DNA from: Autumnicola psychrophila
GTDB lineage: Bacteria; Bacteroidota; Bacteroidia; Flavobacteriales; Flavobacteriaceae
Length of the DNA stretch: 64,000 nt
Direction: 5' to 3'
Assembly (NCBI RefSeq): GCF_031846645.1
Contig: NZ_JAVRHN010000004.1
Coordinates: 62,001 to 126,000 of the forward strand
Of the stretch, positions 1 through 9,004 are shown one piece after another; within the stretch, counting starts at the first letter, position 1; each line of letters opens with the position of its first letter. A model generated the notes under the pieces. It did no database searches and was not told the origin of the DNA. It saw only the letters and a list, made by a program, of their open reading frames with translations. The position numbers were made by a program, and so were the translations under genes.

Positions 1-200
1 CGCAAGACTACTGTTCGTAACAATTCATTGCAGATTTTACAACAAATATTGTAATTCCAATCTTCAGAATTTACCCACACCAATTTATTCATAATTACTT
101 GTAGATCAAATAATTAATACAAACAAATAGGGGAAAACCCCTATATTTTTCTGAAGAATTAAGAGTTATATTTAAGGACAACTAACCAAACATATTACAA

Positions 201-734
201 ATGAAAAAGATAGTAATTTTTAAGACGATCTGTCTTCTTATGCTGCTACCTTTAAGTAGTTGTAGTGAGGACGATAGTCCCCGTATTCAGGAGGAATTCC
301 TGAGTGCACGGGTCAATGGGGAGAATTTCAATGTTGATAAGGAAAATGGGGTTCTGAGCGCTAAAAAGCAATTATCCTCTTATGGAACTATTAATTTGCT
401 TGTACGGTGTGAAACTCACGAAGGCAAGAACATAGAATTCCTCGTTCTTTATTATTATGGTGAAGACAATTATGCTATAGGAAACAGGTCTTCTCTAACA
501 TCAGGGGATTTTATGAACAGTAACTGGTGTAAATACTCCGAAGCCAGCACCGGTCAATTTTGGAGTACCGCAAATGATTCGTTTTTTACGGGTAGCTTAT
601 TAAATTATGTGGAAATCACAGAGGATGACGGATCCTATATTGCAGGAAATTTTTCTTTTGAAGGTCATGATTCTTCTGGGAGCAGCTTCAGAGAAATTTC
701 TGAAGGTAATTTCAGACTAAAAATTACACCTTAA
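201..734 (+). CDS. Lipoprotein, possibly DUF6252-like
   Basis: This is a 177-residue predicted outer-surface or periplasmic lipoprotein. The N-terminus has a short Lys-rich n-region, a hydrophobic stretch and a lipobox (LSSC, Cys at about residue 21), followed by an acidic SEDDS tail typical of Bacteroidota lipoproteins. The mature part is rich in Ser, Asn, Gly and aromatic residues and ends in alternating segments (IAGNFSFEG, EGNFRLKI) that suggest a small beta-sandwich. This resembles flavobacterial DUF6252-type lipoproteins, but I cannot prove membership by eye. The ATG start directly precedes the signal peptide. A small GGGG/CCCC hairpin lies upstream at about 129-142. No catalytic residues are evident. 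Confidence 0.75.
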   Translation: MKKIVIFKTICLLMLLPLSSCSEDDSPRIQEEFLSARVNGENFNVDKENGVLSAKKQLSSYGTINLLVRCETHEGKNIEFLVLYYYGEDNYAIGNRSSLTSGDFMNSNWCKYSEASTGQFWSTANDSFFTGSLLNYVEITEDDGSYIAGNFSFEGHDSSGSSFREISEGNFRLKITP

Positions 735-754
735 CTTATGGTAGTGGAACTGCT

Positions 755-1002
755 CCAAAATGTCAATTTTTGACCTTTTATGGTTTTTAATCTCATTTCT
801 TTTATTCAAAAGGCATTCAGAAGAACTAAAAGTATAAAGGATCTGTTGTTATGCTGAATTTATCTCAGGATTCCACATACTAATTTAGAATATGGCACTC
901 TAAAATGACAATTTTCGGCTTCGAGTATTTGTTCAGACTAAGAAAGACTGATCTGGGTTTATTACAAAATAGAGAACTCCTGAAAATGTCAATTTTCGAC
1001 CT
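755..1002 (+). repeat. Cluster of three interspersed 20-bp motif copies
   Basis: Three same-strand copies of the motif AAATGnCAATTwTCGACCT lie at 755-776, 902-920 and 983-1002, with start spacings of 147 and 81 bp. They fill the gap after the first lipoprotein gene. A 63-codon open frame at 905-1096 is largely built from two copies (encoding MTIFGFE and MSIFDLT), so I regard it as not a gene. Apart from these copies I see nothing functional in the 735-1353 gap. Confidence 0.7.
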
Positions 1003-1353
1003 TACAATTCAAGTTTTCGTATTAAAAGAAGATTCTACTCCTGAGAAGAAGTTGTGGAAAGTTAAAGCCTTTTGTGAAGAATATGGACAACTTTAAAATC
1101 TTAAACATCTCCTGATATTTCCTGTTAATGATAAAAATTCGTACGAAGAAGAGGGCTCGCTGCATCTCCTGTCAATCCTTAAAATAAAAAATTTAAACCA
1201 ATTATAATCAGATCTTTAAAAATATATAATTCATACTGCACCTTTGAAATTCTTCCACGAAATTCAATCTTATTTTCCACTTTTGTAGGAAAATTGTAAG
1301 CATCTTTGGTGTCAAATTTGTTTCCCTTACTTTGGATTTAAAACCCGGTAATC

Positions 1354-1509
1354 ATGGAAGCAAAAAGAAAGAAATTCAAAAAGAATGAATTTTACCAAAC
1401 TTATGTGGCCCAGATAAACTGGGACTGGCTCCTTTCAAAAGCTCAGTTGATCTTTGGAATTATTTTTATGGCTGGCTTAATTTGTTTTGTACTGTGGTTC
1501 ACAAGTTGA
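1354..1509 (+). CDS. Small membrane protein, 51 aa
   Basis: This short open frame runs ATG to TGA and encodes 51 residues. A strongly basic N-terminus (MEAKRKKFKKNEF) precedes an amphipathic stretch with NWDWLL and one hydrophobic helix (about residues 30-49, QLIFGIIFMAGLICFVLWF). That matches a single-pass inner-membrane protein with its N-terminus in the cytosol. The frame ends shortly before a bidirectional terminator. Charge asymmetry, a clean transmembrane segment and position argue for a real gene, but I recognise no family and no strong Shine-Dalgarno sequence is visible, as is common in Bacteroidota. Confidence 0.5.
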   Translation: MEAKRKKFKKNEFYQTYVAQINWDWLLSKAQLIFGIIFMAGLICFVLWFTS

Positions 1510-1615
1510 CGGTTAAAATTTAAATAACAATACCAAGCCTGGCACTGTAAAACCTGTACCCCATATATCATCATCCTTTTCAGTGCCCTGCTTCTGCCTT
1601 AAACAACTTCTAAAT

Positions 1616-1648
1616 AAAATACACCTCTCTTATTGAAAGGTGTATTTT
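1616..1648. terminator. Bidirectional intrinsic terminator
   Basis: Perfect 11-bp arms (1616-1626 and 1638-1648, AAAATACACCT and its complement) flank an 11-nt loop with A/T runs on both sides. It lies between the plus-strand small ORF and the minus-strand DUF4494 gene, so it can serve both. Confidence 0.75.
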
Positions 1649-1684
1649 AAAAATGCCTATTACTTCAATAAAAAGGTAACAATG

Positions 1685-2215
1685 CTATTTGCCGTGGTCT
1701 TCCTCCTCTACCACTTCAGCATTGGGCGATTCTGTGGTTTCAGAAGTTTCCAGGACGTTAAATTTCTCAAGTTGCTCTTCTTCACCTGTAAAATATGGAA
1801 ATACATCCAAAATAGGAGATTCTGTAATAGAAGGAATTGTATAATCACCCATAGTAGTTTCCATAGCAACGACAGTATTTTCAAAAGCCTCTTTTACATC
1901 ATTGGCCTGCACAAGAAGATATATATTTGTTTTTCTTTCCTTCCCACTTTCCTCATCCAGAGCTATCAGAGAAACTTTTGATTTAAACCAACGATCAGAA
2001 TTTTCAAAGGGATGAACCTCTGCAAAGTTTGCAACTTTTATGTTCATAATCCTGAATTCCTCGCTCGTATAAGCCATCATCTCTTCAGTAATCCGGGATT
2101 CTGCTTCCGTATAAGATACCGCGTCCAACAGGTAAGTATCTGTCGCCATTTTTTGTTCTCCGGAATCATGTGTTTTTCTGTATTTCACCTTACATTCATA
2201 CCAGGTTGCGCTCAT
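1685..2215 (-). CDS. DUF4494 domain protein
   Basis: This is a 176-residue soluble protein without a signal peptide. The N-terminal part (TWYECKVKYRKT, TDTYLLDAVSYTEAESRI, EEFRIMNIKVANFAEV, WFKSKVSLIALDEESGKERK) matches the pattern I know for DUF4494, a family found almost only in Bacteroidota. The C-terminal 40 residues are acidic and low in complexity, likely a flexible tail. The function of the family is not known; its conservation suggests a cytosolic housekeeping role. It stands alone, with its own terminator downstream and 448 bp of non-coding sequence upstream. Confidence 0.8.
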   Translation of the reverse strand: MSATWYECKVKYRKTHDSGEQKMATDTYLLDAVSYTEAESRITEEMMAYTSEEFRIMNIKVANFAEVHPFENSDRWFKSKVSLIALDEESGKERKTNIYLLVQANDVKEAFENTVVAMETTMGDYTIPSITESPILDVFPYFTGEEEQLEKFNVLETSETTESPNAEVVEEEDHGK

Positions 2216-2463
2216 GTTATATTTTTTTGGGAGGCAAAAGTATGATTTATAACATGCTTGGTTTTACAATTCGACTATTAGATATTCACAACTTTTATTC
2301 TTCAGTTCTAACCTTCTGAACAGAAATTGTTTAGTTTGAAAAAAATTATCTCCTGATAACTTCTCTGCTGAGAGAGGAACTTTCCTAATCTTCCTGATTT
2401 ATATATCTATTATTGATATTACTTCTGAAACTCTCCTGATGAAACTGACTGGACTGGTTTTAC

Positions 2464-2480
2464 TGTGGATTAAATCCACA
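2464..2480. promoter_or_regulatory. 17-bp palindrome upstream of the glycosyltransferase
   Basis: TGTGGATTAAATCCACA is a perfect palindrome with 8-bp arms around one base, 184 bp before the glycosyltransferase start. It has no T-tract and so is more likely an operator than a terminator. The remainder of the 2216-2663 gap shows no gene or repeat that I can identify. Confidence 0.35.
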
Positions 2481-2663
2481 ATTATTTCAGTTTTACCATA
2501 TTATTTTCCACATCATTTTGCATCAAAGCCCTGATTTGCAAAGGTATTTGTACACGGTATAGAAATTGGTTCTGCTCTTACGGAAAAAATGATGAACTAC
2601 TTATGGCTGCTAAATAAAAGCGGAACACATAAGTAGCTATGAAACAGATAAGAAAATAAAAAA

Positions 2664-4133
2664 ATGATAACACGAGACCTTAGATTAACACCTTCAGCTT
2701 CGGCTAAAAAATTAGAAATTAACCATCATACACAACAAAAGTCCAGTACTTCATCTGAAACTAACAGCAAGGAAGAAGTTTCAGATAATTACCGCAAAGC
2801 GATCTTTACCAAGCGACATCTTTTCACTCTGGCAGGTACGTTTTTACTCTTAATTGGAGGAGCTTTTTCAGTTTATATGTTGCAGCCGCAATTTGAGGAA
2901 ATGAACTTAAGCAGAATGAATACGATTGGCGGAATGATCCTGCTAATCGTTGGAAGCTTCCTGTTAATATTCAGGATGAGTTTTTTAGCATACATTGCTA
3001 AATTGTTTTTTCAGTATAAGCCTGTAAATTCTGTTACAGATGAAGAATTACCAACCTGTACGGTTATTGTTCCTGCTTATAATGAAGGTAAGCAAGTATA
3101 TGCAACTTTACTGAGCCTGACTAACAGTGACTTCCCGGCAGAAAAATTACAATTAATTGCTATAGATGATGGTAGCAAGGATGATACCTGGGAATGGATG
3201 AAAAAGGCAAAAGAGCAATTGGGAGACCGTGTATCAATTTATCAGCAGCCTCACAACCAGGGAAAAAGACACGCCTTATACCGTGGATTTAATTTAGCCA
3301 CCGGTAATGTTTTCGTTACTGTGGATAGTGATTCTATTGTAGAAAAAGATACTCTGCGTAACCTGGTATCTCCTTTTGTTACCAATAAAGATTGTGGTGC
3401 TGTTGCAGGAAACGTTCGCGTTCTAAACAACGAAAAAGCAATTATACCACGAATGCTGAACGTGAGTTTTGTTTTTAGCTTTGAATTTATAAGATCTGCA
3501 CAAAGCGTCCTGGGATCTGTATTATGTACTCCCGGTGCGTTGGCGGCCTATCGCAATACGGCGGTGATGAATTGCCTGCCGGAATGGATTAATCAAACTT
3601 TTATGGGACAACCTACAGATATTGGTGAAGATCGTGCCATGACTAATATGATCCTGAAACAAGGATATCATGTGTTGTTTCAACGTAACGCTTATGTTCT
3701 TACCAACATTCCTGAAAAATTTAGCAGCTTACACAAAATGTTTACCCGCTGGGAGAGAAGTAATGTTCGTGAAAACCTGATGATGTCCAAATTTGCATTT
3801 AAACCATTTAGAAACGGATCAAAATCTGGTACCCGCCTTTTACTTGTGAATCAATGGATGCATATGTTAACAGCCTATCCACTGTTCCTGATTATGATCG
3901 TTTTATTGGTATCGCATCCCATTTTGTTTATTAGCTCTACACTTTTAAGTATTTTAATATTTTCAAGTCTTCCGGTTTTCTTTTATGCTAAAAAATATAA
4001 TATTTCGGAAGCTTTCTGGGCATATTCATATAGTATTTTCTATACCTTCGGGTTGTTCTGGATAACTCCTTACGCTATGGCCACTGCGAATAGACGAGGT
4101 TGGTTAACCCGTGAATTACCGCAAAAAAAATAA
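2664..4133 (+). CDS. Processive family-2 glycosyltransferase (hyaluronan/chitin synthase-like)
   Basis: This 489-residue integral membrane transferase probably polymerises a UDP-sugar into an extruded polysaccharide. After a Ser/Lys-rich cytosolic leader (1-50) there are two membrane segments (about 52-72 and 88-115), then the GT2 fold: TVIVPAYNEG (~133), DDGSKDD (~168), VDSDS (~218), GEDRAM (~320) and RWERSN (~361). RWERSN stands where processive synthases carry Q/RxxRW. Three or four membrane segments follow (about 390-470). The D-DxD-GED-RW set resembles NodC/HasA-type enzymes. No export or modification genes lie nearby, so it may act alone. The exact sugar cannot be read from the sequence. 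Confidence 0.85.
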   Translation: MITRDLRLTPSASAKKLEINHHTQQKSSTSSETNSKEEVSDNYRKAIFTKRHLFTLAGTFLLLIGGAFSVYMLQPQFEEMNLSRMNTIGGMILLIVGSFLLIFRMSFLAYIAKLFFQYKPVNSVTDEELPTCTVIVPAYNEGKQVYATLLSLTNSDFPAEKLQLIAIDDGSKDDTWEWMKKAKEQLGDRVSIYQQPHNQGKRHALYRGFNLATGNVFVTVDSDSIVEKDTLRNLVSPFVTNKDCGAVAGNVRVLNNEKAIIPRMLNVSFVFSFEFIRSAQSVLGSVLCTPGALAAYRNTAVMNCLPEWINQTFMGQPTDIGEDRAMTNMILKQGYHVLFQRNAYVLTNIPEKFSSLHKMFTRWERSNVRENLMMSKFAFKPFRNGSKSGTRLLLVNQWMHMLTAYPLFLIMIVLLVSHPILFISSTLLSILIFSSLPVFFYAKKYNISEAFWAYSYSIFYTFGLFWITPYAMATANRRGWLTRELPQKK

Positions 4134-4227
4134 ATTGAATTAATTCACTGTAAGCTTATGAAGCATTAAGAAGAAATCATTTTTTTTCCAGAGAAACCTC
4201 GGAATTCAAATATCGATTTTTGAATAA

Positions 4228-4260
4228 AAAAAGTTACCGATACATTTTCGGTAACTTTTT
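4228..4260. terminator. Bidirectional intrinsic terminator
   Basis: A perfect 13-bp stem (AAAAAGTTACCGA at 4228-4240, complement at 4248-4260) with a 7-nt loop and a T-run on each strand follows the glycosyltransferase gene by about 95 bp. Confidence 0.8.
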
Positions 4261-4371
4261 TTATTTGGCAGAATGCCGGCTTGTTTATTCTGAAGCATCA
4301 AAAAACTGGAAGTCGAATTGAACTTTTGAAGAAGTTGTAGTTCCTGAATATATGTAGAAAAGGTTGGTTTT

Positions 4372-4393
4372 AAAATTTGGCAATTATCGACCT
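4372..4393 (+). repeat. Interspersed motif copy
   Basis: This 22-bp copy is identical to the one at 4535-4556 over its whole length (core TTTGGCAATTATCGACCT). It lies in the 710-bp gap between the glycosyltransferase and katG. Confidence 0.75.
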
Positions 4394-4534
4394 TCATTGC
4401 TCGGTTTGGTTAATAAAAACGGTTATTAAAAAAAAGTGAAGTTTAAAACGATCTGAATGTTCAGTTTTCGTAGTTCCCCTTCCGCATTTGAAAAAATTCT
4501 TCTGATCTATAACAACTAGCTAAAAGACAGCTAT

Positions 4535-4556
4535 AAAATTTGGCAATTATCGACCT
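4535..4556 (+). repeat. Interspersed motif copy
   Basis: This is the second identical 22-bp copy, 163 bp downstream of the first. The sequence between the two is not similar to the sequence around other copies. Apart from these motifs, the terminator and the palindrome before katG, I see nothing in the 4134-4843 gap. Confidence 0.75.
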
Positions 4557-4772
4557 GATCTGATATTCGACAGAAATTGTGTTCTGAAAGGAATAAACAT
4601 TATAGATCAGTAAAAATTCTAATTCCTTAGCTTTAGCTCTTCTTCAGCATTACATAAAATTTTCAGTGAAAAATACCGGGGAAAAGAACATCCTGGTATT
4701 TCTCTATATTCTTTCCAACTTATTTTTTATATTACTACAATAGTTTTTCACTTATTTTTCATAGATTATTTA

Positions 4773-4793
4773 TATCGATTTATGAAATCGATA
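4773..4793. promoter_or_regulatory. Candidate peroxide-response operator upstream of katG
   Basis: TATCGATTT-ATG-AAATCGATA is a perfect palindrome with 9-bp arms and a 3-nt centre, ending 50 bp before the katG start codon. Its size and symmetry suit a dimeric LysR-type regulator such as OxyR or a PerR/Fur-type repressor. The regulator gene is not in the window, so the assignment rests on position. Confidence 0.5.
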
Positions 4794-4843
4794 GCTAAAT
4801 TTTATAGTAATTTTATTCTGTTAATATTTTAAAACCATCCAAC

Positions 4844-7105
4844 ATGGAAAACAACGAACATCGAAATTCTCCAGGCACTCACAAAGCCTGGGAAGTAAAC
4901 GACTCCAGCAGATGTCCCTTTTTGGGCGGAGCACTTGATAAAACCGCCGGTAGTGGTACCACAAACCGCGACTGGTGGCCAAATATGTTAAATCTACGCA
5001 TCCTGAGACAGCATTCGAATCTATCTGACCCTATGGAAGAAGATTTTAATTATGCTGAAGAATTTAAAAGTCTTGATCTTGCCGCAGTTAAAAAAGACCT
5101 TCATGATCTTATGACAGACTCCCAGGACTGGTGGCCGGCAGATTACGGCCATTACGGCGGATTATTTATCCGTATGGCCTGGCATAGTGCCGGTACTTAC
5201 CGTATTGGTGACGGTCGTGGTGGCGCAGGAACAGCAGGGCAGCGATTTGCTCCTTTAAATAGTTGGCCAGATAATGCCAATCTCGATAAAGCCCGATTAC
5301 TCCTTTGGCCTATAAAAAGAAAATATGGTAAAAAAATCTCTTGGGCAGATCTACTTATCCTTACCGGAAATGTTGCCCTTGAATCTATGGGTCTCAAACC
5401 TTTTGGATTTGCAGGTGGCCGGGAAGACATCTGGGAAGCTGAAGAAGATGTTTATTGGGGATCTGAGGGAGAATGGCTTGGAAATGAAGAGCGTTATGCC
5501 GATGATAACAACCTGGAACAACCTCTGGGAGCCTCACACATGGGGTTAATTTATGTAAACCCTGAAGGACCTAACGGAAATCCCGATCCTCTGGGATCTG
5601 CAAAGGACATCCGTGAAACTTTTGGTCGTATGGCCATGAACGACTATGAAACAGTAGCGCTTATCGCCGGTGGCCATACCTTCGGAAAAACACACGGAGC
5701 CGCCGATGCTAATGAGTATGTAGGAGCAGAACCGGCCGGTGCGCCTATTGAAGAAATGGGGCTGGGCTGGAAGAATTCATTTGGTACAGGAAACGCAGGT
5801 AGCACGATTACCAGTGGAATCGAAGGAGCCTGGACAAATACACCTACAAAATGGAGCAACGGTTTCTTTGACAACTTATTTGGTTATGAATGGGAATCTC
5901 ACAAAGGTCCCGGCGGTGCATTTCAATGGAAGCCTAAAAACGGAGGTGGTGAAGGTACTGTTCCGGACGCTCATGATCCCGATAAGAAGCACGCACCTTT
6001 TATGCTAACATCAGATATTGCTTTAAAAGAAGACCCGGCCTACGGTAAAATTTCCAAGCACTTTCACGAAAATCCGGATGAATTTGCTGAAGCTTTTTCC
6101 AAAGCATGGTATAAGCTAACACATCGTGATATGGGGCCAAAATCCAGATACCTTGGACCTGAAGTACCCTCAGAAGATATGTTGTGGCAGGATCCAATTC
6201 CAAAAGTGGACCATAAACTAATAGATAAGAGTGACGTTAAAAAACTAAAGAAAAAGATTCTTGAATCAGGATTGTCTGTTTCAGAACTTGTCACGACCGC
6301 ATGGGCATCTGCTTCAACTTACCGTAGCTCCGATAAAAGGGGTGGTGCCAACGGTGCACGAATCCGTTTAGAGCCGCAAAGGCACTGGGAAGCAAATAAT
6401 CCTGCTCAATTACAGAAAGTAATAAACAAACTTGAAGAGATTCAGCAAGATTTTAACAATTCTCAGTCAGGTAATAAAAAAGTTTCCCTTGCAGATCTTA
6501 TTGTGCTTGGAGGCTGTGTAGCAATAAAGAAAGCAGCTAAGGATGCAGGATTTGATATAGGAGTTCCTTTTGCGCCGGGACGTATGGATGCTTCGGAAGA
6601 GCAAACAGATGCTGAATTATTTGATCCTCTGGAGCCAATCGGGGATGGATTCAGAAATTATATGAAAAAGAGAAATAGTCTTTCTGCTTCAGCTGAAGAA
6701 TTATTGGTAGACAGAGCGCAGCTGTTGTCGCTTACTGCACCAGAAATGACTGTTTTAGTTGGCGGTATGCGTGCATTAAATGCTAATTTTGATGGTTCAA
6801 AACACGGAGTGTTTACAGAACGCCCCGGGCAGCTTACCAACGATTTTTTCGTTAACCTGCTGGATATGAATACGACCTGGAAAGCAACATCAGATGCTCA
6901 GGACATTTTTGAAGGCCGGGACCGCGCTACAGGCGAAGTAAAATGGACCGGAACCAGGGTTGACCTTATTTTTGGCTCAAATTCTGAACTACGTGCACTT
7001 TCTGAAGTTTACGCTTACGACGATGCACAGGAGAAGTTCATTCAGGAATTTGTAAAAGCCTGGGATAAAGTGATGAACCTGGATCGCTTTGATCTTCGTG
7101 ATTAG
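4844..7105 (+). CDS. katG: Catalase-peroxidase KatG
   Basis: This bifunctional haem enzyme dismutates hydrogen peroxide and has broad peroxidase activity. At 753 residues it is full length for the duplicated two-domain family. The N-terminal catalytic half has the distal site MAWHSAGTYRIGDGRGG (~110-126, catalytic Arg/Trp/His), the Tyr of LIYVNPEGPNG (~237) expected in the Met-Tyr-Trp adduct, and the proximal haem-ligand motif IAGGHTFGKTHGA (~275-287). The C-terminal half repeats the fold without haem residues. There is no signal peptide, so it is cytosolic. It is monocistronic, with a palindrome upstream and a terminator downstream, which suggests a regulon under peroxide control. Confidence 0.97.
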   Translation: MENNEHRNSPGTHKAWEVNDSSRCPFLGGALDKTAGSGTTNRDWWPNMLNLRILRQHSNLSDPMEEDFNYAEEFKSLDLAAVKKDLHDLMTDSQDWWPADYGHYGGLFIRMAWHSAGTYRIGDGRGGAGTAGQRFAPLNSWPDNANLDKARLLLWPIKRKYGKKISWADLLILTGNVALESMGLKPFGFAGGREDIWEAEEDVYWGSEGEWLGNEERYADDNNLEQPLGASHMGLIYVNPEGPNGNPDPLGSAKDIRETFGRMAMNDYETVALIAGGHTFGKTHGAADANEYVGAEPAGAPIEEMGLGWKNSFGTGNAGSTITSGIEGAWTNTPTKWSNGFFDNLFGYEWESHKGPGGAFQWKPKNGGGEGTVPDAHDPDKKHAPFMLTSDIALKEDPAYGKISKHFHENPDEFAEAFSKAWYKLTHRDMGPKSRYLGPEVPSEDMLWQDPIPKVDHKLIDKSDVKKLKKKILESGLSVSELVTTAWASASTYRSSDKRGGANGARIRLEPQRHWEANNPAQLQKVINKLEEIQQDFNNSQSGNKKVSLADLIVLGGCVAIKKAAKDAGFDIGVPFAPGRMDASEEQTDAELFDPLEPIGDGFRNYMKKRNSLSASAEELLVDRAQLLSLTAPEMTVLVGGMRALNANFDGSKHGVFTERPGQLTNDFFVNLLDMNTTWKATSDAQDIFEGRDRATGEVKWTGTRVDLIFGSNSELRALSEVYAYDDAQEKFIQEFVKAWDKVMNLDRFDLRD

Positions 7106-7137
7106 AAGTATATCTGAAGCTATATAGGATTTTTATA

Positions 7138-7169
7138 AAAAGGTGGTTTTACAAAAAGCCACCTTTTTT
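7138..7169 (+). terminator. Intrinsic terminator of katG
   Basis: AAAAGGTGG at 7138-7146 pairs with its complement at 7159-7167, followed by a T-run, 33 bp after the katG stop codon. Confidence 0.8.
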
Positions 7170-7418
7170 ACTTTAGTAAAGTCAAATTTTTAGCATAAAA
7201 GCTATACTTCCTAATGGGAAAAGAAACGGCAGTACGAAAACTGGCATTTTAGGAGGTACACCAAAAATGGCAAATATCGTGCATCAGTATACTTCCCTCC
7301 TGCTGTCACCTTTTCAAACCTAAACTTGTACCGAAGTGATACCTAAAAATTGATCAGATCTAAAAATAAAAGAAAACAGTAATCAGGAGAACCTGTATTA
7401 TAAAAATTCCGTTACATT

Positions 7419-7434
7419 TTGGCACAATTGCTGC
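7419..7434 (+). promoter_or_regulatory. Possible sigma-54-type promoter before the S41 peptidase
   Basis: TTGGCACAATTGCTGC has GG and GC dinucleotides ten bases apart, as in the TGGCAC-N5-TTGC (-24/-12) consensus, with one mismatch. It would start transcription about 60 bp before the S41 gene. No enhancer palindrome is obvious nearby, so this is tentative. The rest of the 7170-7507 gap holds only weak motif-like traces at about 7235-7255 and 7262-7280. Confidence 0.3.
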
Positions 7435-7507
7435 TCAATAATTGACAAATCAACTTAGCAAAAGCAAAATTGGCATTTTATTGCTCTCGTTATTCTGAAA
7501 TATACCT

Positions 7508-9004
7508 ATGAAAATCAATAACTTAAATATTTTTATCGCTCTTTTTGTAATACTACTCACCTCCTGTTCTAAAGATGATGAAGTATTAGAGGAAGGTTTA
7601 ACAGATATTGATCCTAAAGCTGAAGGGATAACCGAACCTGGTGAAATCGAGGTCGAGGAGTTCGTTTGGAAGGGCTTAAATGACATTTACTTATATAAAG
7701 AAGATATTTCTGAATTAAGTGATGATTATTTTTCTTCAAATATTGAAAAATCTGAATATCTCGAAACTTTTGGTTCTCCCGAAGAATTGTTTGGAGAATT
7801 AAAATCTTCCAGGGACAGGTTCAGTTTTATTACCTCTGATTATAATGAACTGGAAGACAGTTTTAACGGAATTACCAGCAGTACTGCCGGAATGAATTTT
7901 GGACTGGGACGTATAAGTGGATCAAACAATATCTTTGGTTTTCTACAATACGTCGTCCCCGGAACTTCTGCTGCAGACGCCGGCCTCACCCGTGGGATCG
8001 TATTCACTGAAATAAATGGAGAGAGAATGACGCTGGATAATTTTCAGGATTTGATGGACGTTGATTCCTTTGATATTAAAACTGCCAAAATTGAGAACGG
8101 ATCCATTATACCAACTGGAGAAACCGTTACTCTTAGTAACTCCTCCTACACTTCCAATCCTGTACAGGTTGTAAAAACTCTGGATGTTGAAGGAAAAAAG
8201 GTGGGATACCTTATGTACAACAGCTTTATTGGAGATTTTGACGACGAACTTAATGATGCCTTTGCACAATTTAAAGGTTCAGGAATTACAGATCTCGTAC
8301 TGGATCTTCGCTACAACGGGGGAGGTTCTGTAGAATCTGCAATAGATCTTGCCAGTATGATTACCGGCCAGTTCGAAGGAGAAATTTTTATGAAAGAGCA
8401 ATGGAATAAGGACTATCAGGAACATTTTGAAAGAAACAATGCTGAAGGTCTTATAAATCGTTTTGACGGAAAAATTAGAACCGGGGAAGCCCTAAACAGC
8501 CTCAACCTTAACCGGGTGTACGTACTTACCACTAACAGTACTGCTTCAGCCAGCGAGCTGGTGATTAATGGGCTGAAGCCTTATATAAATGTGGTGCAAA
8601 TTGGAGAGAGTACCACGGGAAAATTTCAGGCGTCGGTGACCCTTTATGATAGCCCGAATTTTCAAAAAGAAGGCGCCAGTGAAAATCATACCTATGCTTT
8701 GCAGCCATTAGTATTTAAGTCGGCTAATGCCGCAGGATATTCAGATTATGAAAATGGTTTAGTTCCGGAAATAGAATATACTGAAGAGGTTGATAATCTC
8801 GGTACTTTGGGAGATCCGTCTGAACCTATGCTTGAGGCAGCGTTAAATCACCTTCTTGGAAAAGCTCAGGTTGCCCATAAACAACAAAACGATAATATCG
8901 AAAAAGTAGGTGAAAGCGGGATGTTTAAAGCCGGATATCAAAAAATGTATCTGGACGCCGTGCCGGAAGTTCTACTGAAAAGAGCTGAAGAGAAAAATCA
9001 GTAA
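7508..9004 (+). CDS. S41-family (tail-specific) peptidase lipoprotein
   Basis: This 498-residue serine protease of the C-terminal processing peptidase family is lipid-anchored. The signal peptide ends in LLTSC (Cys ~20), followed by an acidic linker. A PDZ-like segment spans about 125-205 (IFGFLQYVVPGTSAADAGL, GIVFTEINGERM). The catalytic domain follows, with LVLDLRYNGGGSVESA (~262-277), NSTASASELVINGLKP containing the probable nucleophile Ser (~349), and GESTTGKFQAS with the general-base Lys (~372). It probably degrades or processes cell-envelope proteins outside the cytoplasm. It stands alone between katG and a small membrane gene. The substrate is unknown. Confidence 0.9.
   Translation: MKINNLNIFIALFVILLTSCSKDDEVLEEGLTDIDPKAEGITEPGEIEVEEFVWKGLNDIYLYKEDISELSDDYFSSNIEKSEYLETFGSPEELFGELKSSRDRFSFITSDYNELEDSFNGITSSTAGMNFGLGRISGSNNIFGFLQYVVPGTSAADAGLTRGIVFTEINGERMTLDNFQDLMDVDSFDIKTAKIENGSIIPTGETVTLSNSSYTSNPVQVVKTLDVEGKKVGYLMYNSFIGDFDDELNDAFAQFKGSGITDLVLDLRYNGGGSVESAIDLASMITGQFEGEIFMKEQWNKDYQEHFERNNAEGLINRFDGKIRTGEALNSLNLNRVYVLTTNSTASASELVINGLKPYINVVQIGESTTGKFQASVTLYDSPNFQKEGASENHTYALQPLVFKSANAAGYSDYENGLVPEIEYTEEVDNLGTLGDPSEPMLEAALNHLLGKAQVAHKQQNDNIEKVGESGMFKAGYQKMYLDAVPEVLLKRAEEKNQ

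Noticed and set aside
755..1002. Reading the interspersed motif cluster as a CRISPR array
   Set aside because: Copies differ at several positions, spacing is unequal, orientation is mixed in other clusters and no cas genes exist in the window.
905..1096. 63-codon plus-strand open frame
   Set aside because: It is made largely from two copies of the interspersed motif, has no coding-like composition and no start signal.
4372..4393. Interspersed motif as a sigma-54 promoter (TTGGCA start)
   Set aside because: The required GC ten bases after GG is missing (CC or AC instead) and copies are found inside genes and after stop codons.
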